From NCBI RefSeq assembly GCF_900108365.1, contig NZ_FNWQ01000007.1:62001-126000 (forward strand): a DNA stretch of 64,000 nt. The letters are read 5' to 3'. The position numbers and the translations under genes are program-made. Shown here one piece after another: positions 8,781 through 16,844 of this stretch. The notes beneath the pieces are model-generated. The model was not told the DNA's origin and did not search any database. It saw only the letters and a program-made list of their open reading frames with translations. The first letter of the stretch is position 1. Every line of letters begins with the position of its first letter. Source of the stretch: Chryseobacterium culicis. Its GTDB lineage: Bacteria > Bacteroidota > Bacteroidia > Flavobacteriales > Weeksellaceae.

Positions 8781-10937
8781 TTATTTTACAGGCTTTACAG
8801 AAATTGCGAAACCGCCGCTTCTTGCCATTTTAAAATTAATTTTTGATTTACTTGTAATCTCTTTTTTATAGATATTATAGCTTTGAGGATTATCAATATA
8901 ATCAGCGTCTTTTCCATCTTCATAGATTGTTGCTTCATATTTCTTTCCTTTGTCCAGGAATGAGAAGTCCACTGTATAGTCACGTTTGTTTTCATCGGTA
9001 ATACCTCCTACAAACCAGTTTTCAGTACCTTTTGCTTTTCTTGCAGTAACGACATAGTCTCCCGGTTCTGCAGATAAGATTTTTGTATCATCCCAATCTG
9101 CTGCTACGTCTTTGATAAACTGGAATGCATCCATATGCTTTTTGTAGTTTTCAGGCAGATCTGCCGCCATCTGAAGAGGCATATACATGGTTACATAAAG
9201 AGCCAGCTGCTTTACCAGGGTAGTTTTTACAAAACGGTTATCTCCAGGGAAATAATAATCCAGTTTTGTCTGGAAAATTCCCGGTGTATAATCCATAGAA
9301 CCTCCCATCCATCTTGTAAATGGCAGAACGGTCTGATGGTCTGGTTTATTTCCTCCGAATGCTTCATATTCTGTTCCACGTGCGGCTTCTGCAGAAATAT
9401 AATTCGGGTAGGTACGGCTTTCTCCTGTTGGACGTACAGATTCGTGGGAATTGACCATGATTTTATAGTCATTTGCTTTTTCTGCAATTCTGTAAAAATG
9501 ATTAATTGTCCATTGAGAATAGTGGTGCTCTCCTCTAGGAATAATATCACCTACGTACCCTGTTTTCACAGCATCATAACCATATTTGTTCATGGTTTGG
9601 AAAGCTTTATCTGCCCATCTTTCATAGTTCGTGGCAGAACCGGAAGTTTCATGGTGCATGATGAGCTTAATGCCTTTTGAATGTGCATATTCATTCAACA
9701 TTTTGATATCAAAATCCGGATAAGGGGTAATGAAATCGAAAACAAATTCTTTAGAGTGTCCGAACCAGTCTTCCCAACCGATATTCCAGCCTTCAATTAA
9801 CAAGCCCTGGAAACCGTTTTCTGCAGCAAAGTCAATATATTCTTTAACTTTTGTATTATTGGCTGCGTGTTTTCCATTTGGAGTTAATTTTGTAAAATCT
9901 GTTTTACCTAAATGAACATTTTCCGCTGTAGAATATGCCCATTGCGATTTTCCGATGATCATTTCCCACCATACTCCCATATATTTTGTAGGATGAATGT
10001 AAGAGGTGTCTGTATATTTTGTAGGCTCATTAAGGTTAAAGATCATTTTAGAATCCATTACCTGCTCTGCTTTCGGTGCTACAATAATGGTTCTCCAAGG
10101 CGTTACCGACGGCGTCTGAATATACCCTTTTGCACCCTGTCTGTCAGCAGTTAAATGCGTTTTGAATTTATAATTCTGTGCGTCTACTTCAAGGTGTGAA
10201 GCCGGATAATCTAATACGGCTGCTTCTGCAACATTGATATACAAAGGCTCTTTTCCTTCCTTTTTAAGCATCAACGGAGACTGAACTGCATTTTTCACCA
10301 ATGTCTGCGAAGCGTTGGCATCATATGCTTTATCCCATTTTGCCGGAATTTCAGAAACTTTTGTTTCTTGATACTGATATTCCTGAGAATCGTAATCTGC
10401 AACCATCCACCATGCCTTCATATCGGTAGGGAAGTCAATTTCAGAATCTTCCTCTCTGATTACGAAATAGTTAAGATTTTTTTGTTGTGGAAATTCATAT
10501 CTGAAACCCAAACCATCATTGAATAATCTGAATTTCACGACAATACTTCTGTCTGTAGAAGCCTGGTTCAGGGTAACTGCCAGTTCATTGTAATGATTGA
10601 TATAGTTTTTCTTTTCTCCCAAAACCGGCTGCCAGGTTTCATTTTTGGAGTCTCTTTTTTCATCTGTCTTTGCAAAACCGTTATTCAGATCGAATTTTGC
10701 ATCTTCTGGTTTGGCTATTTCAGAAGCAAATTTTATGGCTGTGTCTTTAAATAATCTTAATCCCAATTTAGAATCTTCTACTACTACTGCACCATTATAT
10801 TTCAGGTTATAGTATGGAACTCCAGCTTTCAGCTGAAAATTCATTTCGAACTTTCCGTCCGGAGATTTTAAAGATTGGGCTTTCAAACCTGTAAACATCA
10901 TTGAGAGCATAAGCGCTCCAACTGTAATTTTCTTCAT
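8781..10937 (-). CDS. susB: GH97 alpha-glucosidase (SusB)
   Basis: A 718-residue exported enzyme that releases glucose from maltodextrins. Signal peptide MKKITVGALMLSMMFTGLKAQ. The N-terminal beta-sandwich is followed by the TIM barrel. All five glutamates that bind calcium and perform inverting catalysis in Bacteroides SusB have counterparts at a nearly constant offset: E186, E382 (IEGWN), E430 (HHETSG), E499 (NSHES) and E523 (RGTEYEAF). This assigns it to the inverting GH97a group and not the retaining Asp-nucleophile group. It is last in the susC-susD-susE-susB order, 76 nt after susE, and ends at a strong terminator. Probably periplasmic. Confidence 0.95.
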   Translation of the reverse strand: MKKITVGALMLSMMFTGLKAQSLKSPDGKFEMNFQLKAGVPYYNLKYNGAVVVEDSKLGLRLFKDTAIKFASEIAKPEDAKFDLNNGFAKTDEKRDSKNETWQPVLGEKKNYINHYNELAVTLNQASTDRSIVVKFRLFNDGLGFRYEFPQQKNLNYFVIREEDSEIDFPTDMKAWWMVADYDSQEYQYQETKVSEIPAKWDKAYDANASQTLVKNAVQSPLMLKKEGKEPLYINVAEAAVLDYPASHLEVDAQNYKFKTHLTADRQGAKGYIQTPSVTPWRTIIVAPKAEQVMDSKMIFNLNEPTKYTDTSYIHPTKYMGVWWEMIIGKSQWAYSTAENVHLGKTDFTKLTPNGKHAANNTKVKEYIDFAAENGFQGLLIEGWNIGWEDWFGHSKEFVFDFITPYPDFDIKMLNEYAHSKGIKLIMHHETSGSATNYERWADKAFQTMNKYGYDAVKTGYVGDIIPRGEHHYSQWTINHFYRIAEKANDYKIMVNSHESVRPTGESRTYPNYISAEAARGTEYEAFGGNKPDHQTVLPFTRWMGGSMDYTPGIFQTKLDYYFPGDNRFVKTTLVKQLALYVTMYMPLQMAADLPENYKKHMDAFQFIKDVAADWDDTKILSAEPGDYVVTARKAKGTENWFVGGITDENKRDYTVDFSFLDKGKKYEATIYEDGKDADYIDNPQSYNIYKKEITSKSKINFKMARSGGFAISVKPVK

Positions 10938-11013
10938 AATGACTATTTAATTAACTTAAAAAATAGATAAAGTGCTGCTTATCGCAGCACTTTGCTTTAT
11001 AAACTCAATATTC

Positions 11014-12132
11014 TTATAATTTTGTAATCTTCAACTTGTAATATGCTGAATTATGCAAATCCAGTTCAATTTTATAGTTTCCTGCTTCTGAAACTTTATA
11101 TCCAGGATCTCCCGTTACAGTATTCTCTGAACTTAAATAAGACTGAACAGCAGTTCCGGAAACCAAAGTCTGATCTGCATCTTTTGGCTGGAATTTCATT
11201 GCCCAATCATCATTGGCTCTGAATTTAAACACTCCGGTAGTGGATAATGCGATTGAATTGATTACAAAGGTTTTGGTTGCAGGGTTGTATACAAAATCAG
11301 TATCTGATCCCCAACCGGTAGGCGTAGCGTCACCAATAACACCAAAGTTTGCAATAACTGAAGAATAAGTATTTGCAGCCCAGTTTACTTTTATGTAATA
11401 GGTTCCTGCAGCAGGAGCTTTTATATTATCTCCATCTGCCTTCAGTTTTCCGGAATTGCTTCCGTCATCTCCTTTATTTCCCGGCCAGTCCTGATTGATC
11501 GCAAATTTATATTTTCCATCTTCAGCGCCAGCTACAGTATTGATCCAGATAAATCCTCTGTACTCATCATTCTTTCCCGGAGAAAACAAATTCGGAGAGT
11601 TAGCCGGGGTCCAGTTTGCATACCCTGCCGCTCCTGCATAACTTCCCGGTACATTAATCTTAGGATATACCAAATCCGGGTTGGGAGTATAAGGAGTGAC
11701 CTTAATAGCTACAACATTAGAATAAAAAGCAGCTGATCCTACAGAAGTTTTCAATCTTACCTCGATATCATTGACAACATCCGGAACAGCTCCAATGGAA
11801 AACATTGCGGCATTCATTGCAGCATTGGTTACAGGACCTGAAGTCATATCATTGGAAAAATCAACGGAAGCACTTTTTTTGAAGTTATCCCCTTTGATTC
11901 CAAATTCTAATTGTTGACTTGAAACAACGGAAATATTGTATGTAGGTTTTGTCCAGTTAAAAGTGATTACAGCAACATTAGCATTAAGCTCATTAAGAAC
12001 AATTGCACTTTTATCTGCAGATAACTTACCTGCAGATGTTTCAGTAATAACTGCCTGATCCTCGTCTTTTTCACAGGAAAAAACTATAAGTCCGGTAAAA
12101 ACCAGGGCTAATATTTTGAATAAATTTTTCAT
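11014..12132 (-). CDS. susE: SusE-like outer-membrane starch-binding lipoprotein
   Basis: A 372-residue surface lipoprotein. The ATG at 12130-12132 gives a lipoprotein signal MKNLFKILALVFTGLIVFSC followed by EKDED, an acidic surface-export signal. The longer frame starts inside susD and lacks this. An N-terminal Ig-like SusE domain (about 30-150) is followed by two repeated beta-rich modules. The last (TGWGSDTDFVYNPATKTF ... FKFRANDDWAMKFQ) matches the carbohydrate-binding modules of SusE/SusF with their conserved Trp residues. Expected to hold starch near the SusCD pore. It lies 16 nt after susD and 76 nt before susB. Confidence 0.88.
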   Translation of the reverse strand: MKNLFKILALVFTGLIVFSCEKDEDQAVITETSAGKLSADKSAIVLNELNANVAVITFNWTKPTYNISVVSSQQLEFGIKGDNFKKSASVDFSNDMTSGPVTNAAMNAAMFSIGAVPDVVNDIEVRLKTSVGSAAFYSNVVAIKVTPYTPNPDLVYPKINVPGSYAGAAGYANWTPANSPNLFSPGKNDEYRGFIWINTVAGAEDGKYKFAINQDWPGNKGDDGSNSGKLKADGDNIKAPAAGTYYIKVNWAANTYSSVIANFGVIGDATPTGWGSDTDFVYNPATKTFVINSIALSTTGVFKFRANDDWAMKFQPKDADQTLVSGTAVQSYLSSENTVTGDPGYKVSEAGNYKIELDLHNSAYYKLKITKL

Positions 12133-12148
12133 TTCAAATGTTTTAAAA

Positions 12149-13747
12149 TTAATATCCAGGGTTCTGAATAAGATTAGGGTTAGCAATAATATCTTTTGCA
12201 GGGATAGGATAAAGGTTTCTGTAATTTTCTACCGCTTTACCTTCTTTTACATTTCCTTTCCATGGCCATAGATAATCTCCTGTAGTAAATTTCCCAAATC
12301 TAATTAAGTCTGTACGTCTCGTCATTTCCCAAGATAATTCTCTTGCTCTTTCATCTAAAATGAAGTCTAAATTAATTGAAGCTACATTTCCGCTCGTATT
12401 TCCGTAAGCTCTTTGTCTTAATTGATTAACATAATCAATTGCAGTAGAAATATTTCCGTTTCCTCCTCTTAGTGTTGCCTCAGCATACATTAAATAAATA
12501 TCTGCCAAACGGTATAATGGAATATCTGCCTCTACCCAGTTACTATTAGATCCAGGCGTTCCATCACTTTTAATATTTTTAAATTTGATGAATGCATAGC
12601 CATCATTAAATGAACCTAAATCATTTATTTCTAAACTCTGCCCACTTGTATAGAAGTTACCTCTTTTATCACTACCGTTTGTCGGAAACTTATTTACTAA
12701 CGCTTTTGTAGTTCTAATACCACTCCATCCGCCATTAATACCAAAATCTGCAGCCGGCATTGTTCCTCCTACTGAAGCATGTACTAAATAGGTTGTTCCA
12801 CCGTTAGTCTGGGTATTGATCCCATCAAAATTAACAGTAAGAATTGCTTCCGGATTATTAACATTATTATCTGCTAAGAATAAAGAACCATAATTTGATT
12901 TCAATGAATACCCTGCCCCAATTATTTTATTACAATAAGTGATAACATCATTGTTTCTTTGTGTACCTGTATAAACACCAGCATTTAAATATAATCTGGC
13001 TAACAATGACCATGCTGCCGCTTTATCAGCTCTTCCATAGGCATTGGTCCTCGGATCTTTCAAATCATTTGAACAGGCTAATAATTCCTGCTCAACATAA
13101 TTGAACAATGCAGCTCTTTCTATTCTTTGAGGTGGATTAACAGATCCCGGAAGATAGTTTTCATCCACAAAAGGTACATTTCCAAAAAGATCTAACGCAT
13201 GATAATATGATTGAGCTCTCAAAAATCTTGCTTCAGCACGCATACGTTTAGCTTCTGCAAGATTATCTCCTGTAATATTATTAGACGCAAGTTTTTCATC
13301 TGTTACATTTCTAAGAAACTCATTACAGAAGGCAATTTCTGTAAAAATTCTGTAATACATTGCTGCCACAAATTCATTGGAAGAATCCCAAGTCATTTTG
13401 TGAATAGTATGCAAGTTTCCATCGTTCCACCCAATTACAGCTTCATCAGTAGAAATTACATCTAAAGTATACATCAATCTTGTATATTGAGAAAAACCTC
13501 CATTTACTCCATTAATATCACTGTTTGGCGGATCTCCGTCACCACTTACCTGTCCTCCCATAGCAAGACCACCATATAATTTTGCTAGCGCATTAGGATA
13601 ATTGGCAAAATTGGCAAAAACACTGGCAGATGTAACATCGGTAATAGGTTCTCTTTCAAGATCATTAACACAGGATGTTGTGGAAAGTAGCATGACAACA
13701 GAAGCTGATAAAATTAGACTTCTGAATTTTATTTTATTTGATTTCAT
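12149..13747 (-). CDS. susD: SusD/RagB family starch-binding lipoprotein
   Basis: A 532-residue outer-membrane lipoprotein that caps the SusC pore and binds glycans. Lipoprotein signal ends LSTTSC (Cys26). TPR helices typical of the family are visible (AEAKRMRAEARFLRAQSYYH, YGRADKAAAWSLLARLYL). C-terminal features include PLYRLADIYLMYAEA, FILDERARELSWEMTRRTDLIRFG and a final YPIPAKDIIANPNLIQNPGY. These are diagnostic SusD motifs. It lies 12 nt after susC and 16 nt before susE. Starch specificity is inferred from the linked GH97 and GH13 enzymes and not from the SusD itself. Confidence 0.95.
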   Translation of the reverse strand: MKSNKIKFRSLILSASVVMLLSTTSCVNDLEREPITDVTSASVFANFANYPNALAKLYGGLAMGGQVSGDGDPPNSDINGVNGGFSQYTRLMYTLDVISTDEAVIGWNDGNLHTIHKMTWDSSNEFVAAMYYRIFTEIAFCNEFLRNVTDEKLASNNITGDNLAEAKRMRAEARFLRAQSYYHALDLFGNVPFVDENYLPGSVNPPQRIERAALFNYVEQELLACSNDLKDPRTNAYGRADKAAAWSLLARLYLNAGVYTGTQRNNDVITYCNKIIGAGYSLKSNYGSLFLADNNVNNPEAILTVNFDGINTQTNGGTTYLVHASVGGTMPAADFGINGGWSGIRTTKALVNKFPTNGSDKRGNFYTSGQSLEINDLGSFNDGYAFIKFKNIKSDGTPGSNSNWVEADIPLYRLADIYLMYAEATLRGGNGNISTAIDYVNQLRQRAYGNTSGNVASINLDFILDERARELSWEMTRRTDLIRFGKFTTGDYLWPWKGNVKEGKAVENYRNLYPIPAKDIIANPNLIQNPGY

Positions 13748-13759
13748 CTTTTTATTTAT

Positions 13760-16513
13760 TTAAAATTGAAAATTAAAACCTAAAGAGTATACTTTTGGAC
13801 TCTGATAATAACCATTATCAATTCCTCCAAAAACTTCAGGGTCAACACCAGAATATTTTGTAATTACAAAAACATTCTGAGCCATTGCATACACCTTCAG
13901 ATTACTTCCTTTTGTAAATAATTCTCCAAAATTATATCCGATATTTATATTATCTAATCTAAAGAATGAGGCATTTTCTACGAATATATCTGAAAACGCT
14001 CTGTTAGCATCTTTAAATTTATACTCCGGTGCAGTATTGAAAACGTTTTGCAAATATTCGTTTGTAGAGGCAGACTGTAAAGAACTATTAGATGAGGCAT
14101 TGTTATAAACATAGTTACCCAGAACAGCTCTTGCGCTTAAACCGAAATCCCAATTTTTCACAGATAATTTAGTTGAGAATCCTAAAAGTGCATCAGGAGT
14201 AGTAGACTTGTAATAATATTTATCATAAACATCTATTTTACCATCATTATTTCTATCCACAAATGCACCATCTATAGGTTTTCCAGCACTGTCATAAACC
14301 TGCTGATATACCCAAAATGCATTTGGAGCATAGCCTACAGCGTGAGCTTGTATTGTATTTCCAGCACCTCCTTCAATTCCACCCACAGGAATATTAAAGC
14401 TTGCATCCGCTCTTGTTAATAAATTAGTAATAACCGGTTTATAATGGGTAGCATTGAAATTTAATTCCCATGTTGTTTTCCCATTTTTAATAGGAATTAC
14501 TGTAATGCTTGCTTCAATTCCCTTATTCTCCATATTTCCTACATTTAGGAGGTTGTGATTACTTAAATCACCTGCAGCAATAGGAGAATCTACCAATAGT
14601 TTCTCAGTATCCTTTCTGAACAAATCAATAGAACCCATGATCCTGTTATTCAAAAATCCATAATCTAATCCGATATTTTTGGTAGTAGTTGTTTCCCATG
14701 TAAGGTAAGGGTTGTAGATATTGGCACGGAACATATAATAATACTGTTCTCCAAATTGATAGTTTGCCCCCGCACCACTTGGGTTATAAGCTGCAAAAGC
14801 AGGATAATTATTAGGTTTATTAGCATCAAGCCCCGGAAGTTCCTGCTGTCCTGTTTTCCCCCAACCAGCTCTTAATTTTAATGTACTTATAGAGGAAATA
14901 TTTTTAATAAAACTTTCTTCATTTAATTTCCATGCAACAGAAACTCCCGGAAAGTTCCCCCAAAGGTTATCTCTGGTTCCGTTAAAGAAACGGGAAGAGC
15001 CATCTCTTCTTAGTGATCCGGAAATAATATACTTATTGGCGATTGTAAATATTGCCCTTCCATAAAAAGATATTAATGTATTTCTTGTTTCAAAATCATT
15101 ATTAATTTGAGTTGGGGCATTTCCTTTATAATTGATAGCTCCAGGAATTGATGTTAAGAAATCCTGATAAGAATACCCGGCTGTAAGGTCCACTCCGGTA
15201 TTAATCGCTGAAATATTCTTAACATAGTTAAAATAAGTTTCTAACAACTTATTCTTCTTTTCCATGCTGTAAATATTTGAACTTCCTTTATCATTGAATC
15301 CTGATTTATACCTTGCATCAATTTTCTTTTGTCCCTCACTTTTAGTATAATCATATCCGGCATTTACATTAAAATGTAAATCTGGAAGAAAGTGGAATTT
15401 ATAATCCAACTGTGCATTTCCTAAACCTCTTGTAACTGATGAAACATCATGTATGGCCATTAAAGTAGCAAGTGGGTTAGCATTTGCATTTACGTTTAAC
15501 CCTCCATTTAGAAGCCACTCATAATATCCGCCATAATTTGAGTTACCTGAATATACCGGCTGAGTTGGGTCAAAATAGGTGGCAGATTTAATAACACCTC
15601 CATCTGCAAATCTATTATCTGTAAAAGTACCTTTAGCACTTACATTCACGGATAAATGATTATCAAAAAATTTAGGATTTAGATTTAATCCCACAGAAGT
15701 CCTTCTAAATGAGTTTGTTCTCACAATACCGTTCTGCTCATTATATCCGACTGATAATCTGTATGGCAAACCTTTTATTCCTCCGGAAATAGCAACATTA
15801 TTATCTGTTCCCCAAGCCTTCTGATAAATCAAATCTTGCCAATTTGTATTTGCTGTCCCCAATTTTGCTTTATATGCATCAGAAGCATAGGTATTCACAA
15901 AATTTCTAAACTCATCAGCATTAAGGACATCCACATTACCCATTTTAGTAGATAATGAAGCTACTGTTGAAAAATTCACTTTAAGCTTTCCTGCTGTTCC
16001 TTTTTTGGTTGTAATTAAAATAACACCATTGGTAGCACGGTTACCATAAATGGCTGTTGCAGAGGCATCCTTTAAAATATCAAATGTTTCAATGTCATTT
16101 GGGTTAATTAAAGACAATGGATCCGCTGCTCCATTTACTCCCGTAAAATCCTGTGGTACGCCATCAATTACAATTAACGGAGAGTTATTACCATTCAGGG
16201 AAGCTGTACCTCTGATTCTAATTGCAGTTCCGGATCCCGGTGCTCCACTGTTGTTGGTAATCTGTACCCCTGGTGTTTTACCCTGGATGAGCTGACCTGC
16301 GGAAGTAGCACCTCCGTTAAAGTCTTTCGCTGTAACTGAAGTGATGGAACCGGTAAGGTCAGATTTTTTCTGTTTTCCGTACCCGATCAAAACCACTTCG
16401 TCAATTTTCTTCTCCTGAGGAAGAGAATCCTTTTTCTGCGCGTGCATTACTGTACTTGCCAATAAAAAAGCGGGCGCAATTTTCAAAACTGTTGTAAAGT
16501 TCTTCACAATCAT
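13760..16513 (-). CDS. susC: SusC-like TonB-dependent outer-membrane transporter
   Basis: A 917-residue outer-membrane barrel importing maltodextrins with SusD. The signal peptide ends STVMHAQ. A TonB box KKIDEVVLIGYGKQKK (about 35-50) is followed directly by the plug (LQGKTPGVQITNNSGAPGSG-like; IRIRGTASL; DASATAIYGNRATNGVILITTKKG). The usual carboxypeptidase-regulatory N-terminal domain of SusC proteins is absent, so the protein is about 80-100 residues shorter than the classic form. The C-terminus ends GFNFQF with a terminal Phe, as in barrel proteins. First gene of the susCDEB unit. Upstream lie candidate operators at 16635-16736. Confidence 0.95.
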   Translation of the reverse strand: MIVKNFTTVLKIAPAFLLASTVMHAQKKDSLPQEKKIDEVVLIGYGKQKKSDLTGSITSVTAKDFNGGATSAGQLIQGKTPGVQITNNSGAPGSGTAIRIRGTASLNGNNSPLIVIDGVPQDFTGVNGAADPLSLINPNDIETFDILKDASATAIYGNRATNGVILITTKKGTAGKLKVNFSTVASLSTKMGNVDVLNADEFRNFVNTYASDAYKAKLGTANTNWQDLIYQKAWGTDNNVAISGGIKGLPYRLSVGYNEQNGIVRTNSFRRTSVGLNLNPKFFDNHLSVNVSAKGTFTDNRFADGGVIKSATYFDPTQPVYSGNSNYGGYYEWLLNGGLNVNANANPLATLMAIHDVSSVTRGLGNAQLDYKFHFLPDLHFNVNAGYDYTKSEGQKKIDARYKSGFNDKGSSNIYSMEKKNKLLETYFNYVKNISAINTGVDLTAGYSYQDFLTSIPGAINYKGNAPTQINNDFETRNTLISFYGRAIFTIANKYIISGSLRRDGSSRFFNGTRDNLWGNFPGVSVAWKLNEESFIKNISSISTLKLRAGWGKTGQQELPGLDANKPNNYPAFAAYNPSGAGANYQFGEQYYYMFRANIYNPYLTWETTTTKNIGLDYGFLNNRIMGSIDLFRKDTEKLLVDSPIAAGDLSNHNLLNVGNMENKGIEASITVIPIKNGKTTWELNFNATHYKPVITNLLTRADASFNIPVGGIEGGAGNTIQAHAVGYAPNAFWVYQQVYDSAGKPIDGAFVDRNNDGKIDVYDKYYYKSTTPDALLGFSTKLSVKNWDFGLSARAVLGNYVYNNASSNSSLQSASTNEYLQNVFNTAPEYKFKDANRAFSDIFVENASFFRLDNINIGYNFGELFTKGSNLKVYAMAQNVFVITKYSGVDPEVFGGIDNGYYQSPKVYSLGFNFQF

Positions 16514-16634
16514 ATTTTTTTATAGTTTCGTTTTTTTCAGTCATTTTTAGGCCTAGAGCCAGACTCGCAATTTATAAAAAAATTAGAATTATCATAAATT
16601 TAATATAATTTTAGCTAAAATTATGTATATTACG

Positions 16635-16644
16635 AAACCGGTTT
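16635..16644. promoter_or_regulatory. Candidate operator AAACCGGTTT upstream of susC
   Basis: A perfect 10-bp palindrome centred on CCGG, about 120 nt upstream of the susC ATG. Its CG-centred form is typical of LacI-family operators. No LacI-type gene is in this window. Confidence 0.45.
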
Positions 16645-16718
16645 TAGTTAGTTTTTTAGGATCCAATATTTTACAACGTCTTATGCTTTGCATAATATTT
16701 ATTTTAATTTAACAATTT

Positions 16719-16736
16719 GTTAAACGTTTGTTTAAC
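16719..16736. promoter_or_regulatory. Candidate operator GTTAAAC-GTTT-GTTTAAC
   Basis: Inverted repeat with perfect 7-bp arms GTTAAAC (16719-16725) and GTTTAAC (16730-16736). It contains the nested palindrome AAACGTTT (16722-16729). It lies 75 nt downstream of the AAACCGGTTT site in the susC/metG spacer. Confidence 0.45.
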
Positions 16737-16816
16737 TTAATTTTCTATTCAGCCTTTCAAAATGGCAATCTTGACCATAATAACACCACCAATAGCAGTA
16801 TTCAACAGATATTCCT

Positions 16817-16824
16817 TATCTTTG
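16817..16824 (+). promoter_or_regulatory. Flavobacterial -7 promoter box for metG
   Basis: TATCTTTG matches TAnnTTTG and lies 20 nt before the metG ATG. Confidence 0.65.
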
Positions 16825-16844
16825 TAGTCAAAACTTTACTATAA

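Larger units (their letters stand above)
16514..16844. other. Divergent susC / metG intergenic region
   Basis: 331 bp, very AT-rich. It holds two operator-like palindromes (16635-16644 and 16719-16736) and a metG -7 box (16817-16824). On the minus strand a weak near-consensus TATAAATTG lies around 16568-16576 as a possible susC -7 element. No reading frame was seen. Confidence 0.6.

Noticed and set aside
9135..9680. Plus-strand frame of 181 codons
   Set aside because: Fully antisense to susB, which has all catalytic glutamates; the composition is unlike a protein.
12133..12186. Extension of susE to an upstream in-frame start
   Set aside because: It would overlap the end of susD and destroy the lipoprotein signal; the ATG at 12132 gives a perfect lipobox.
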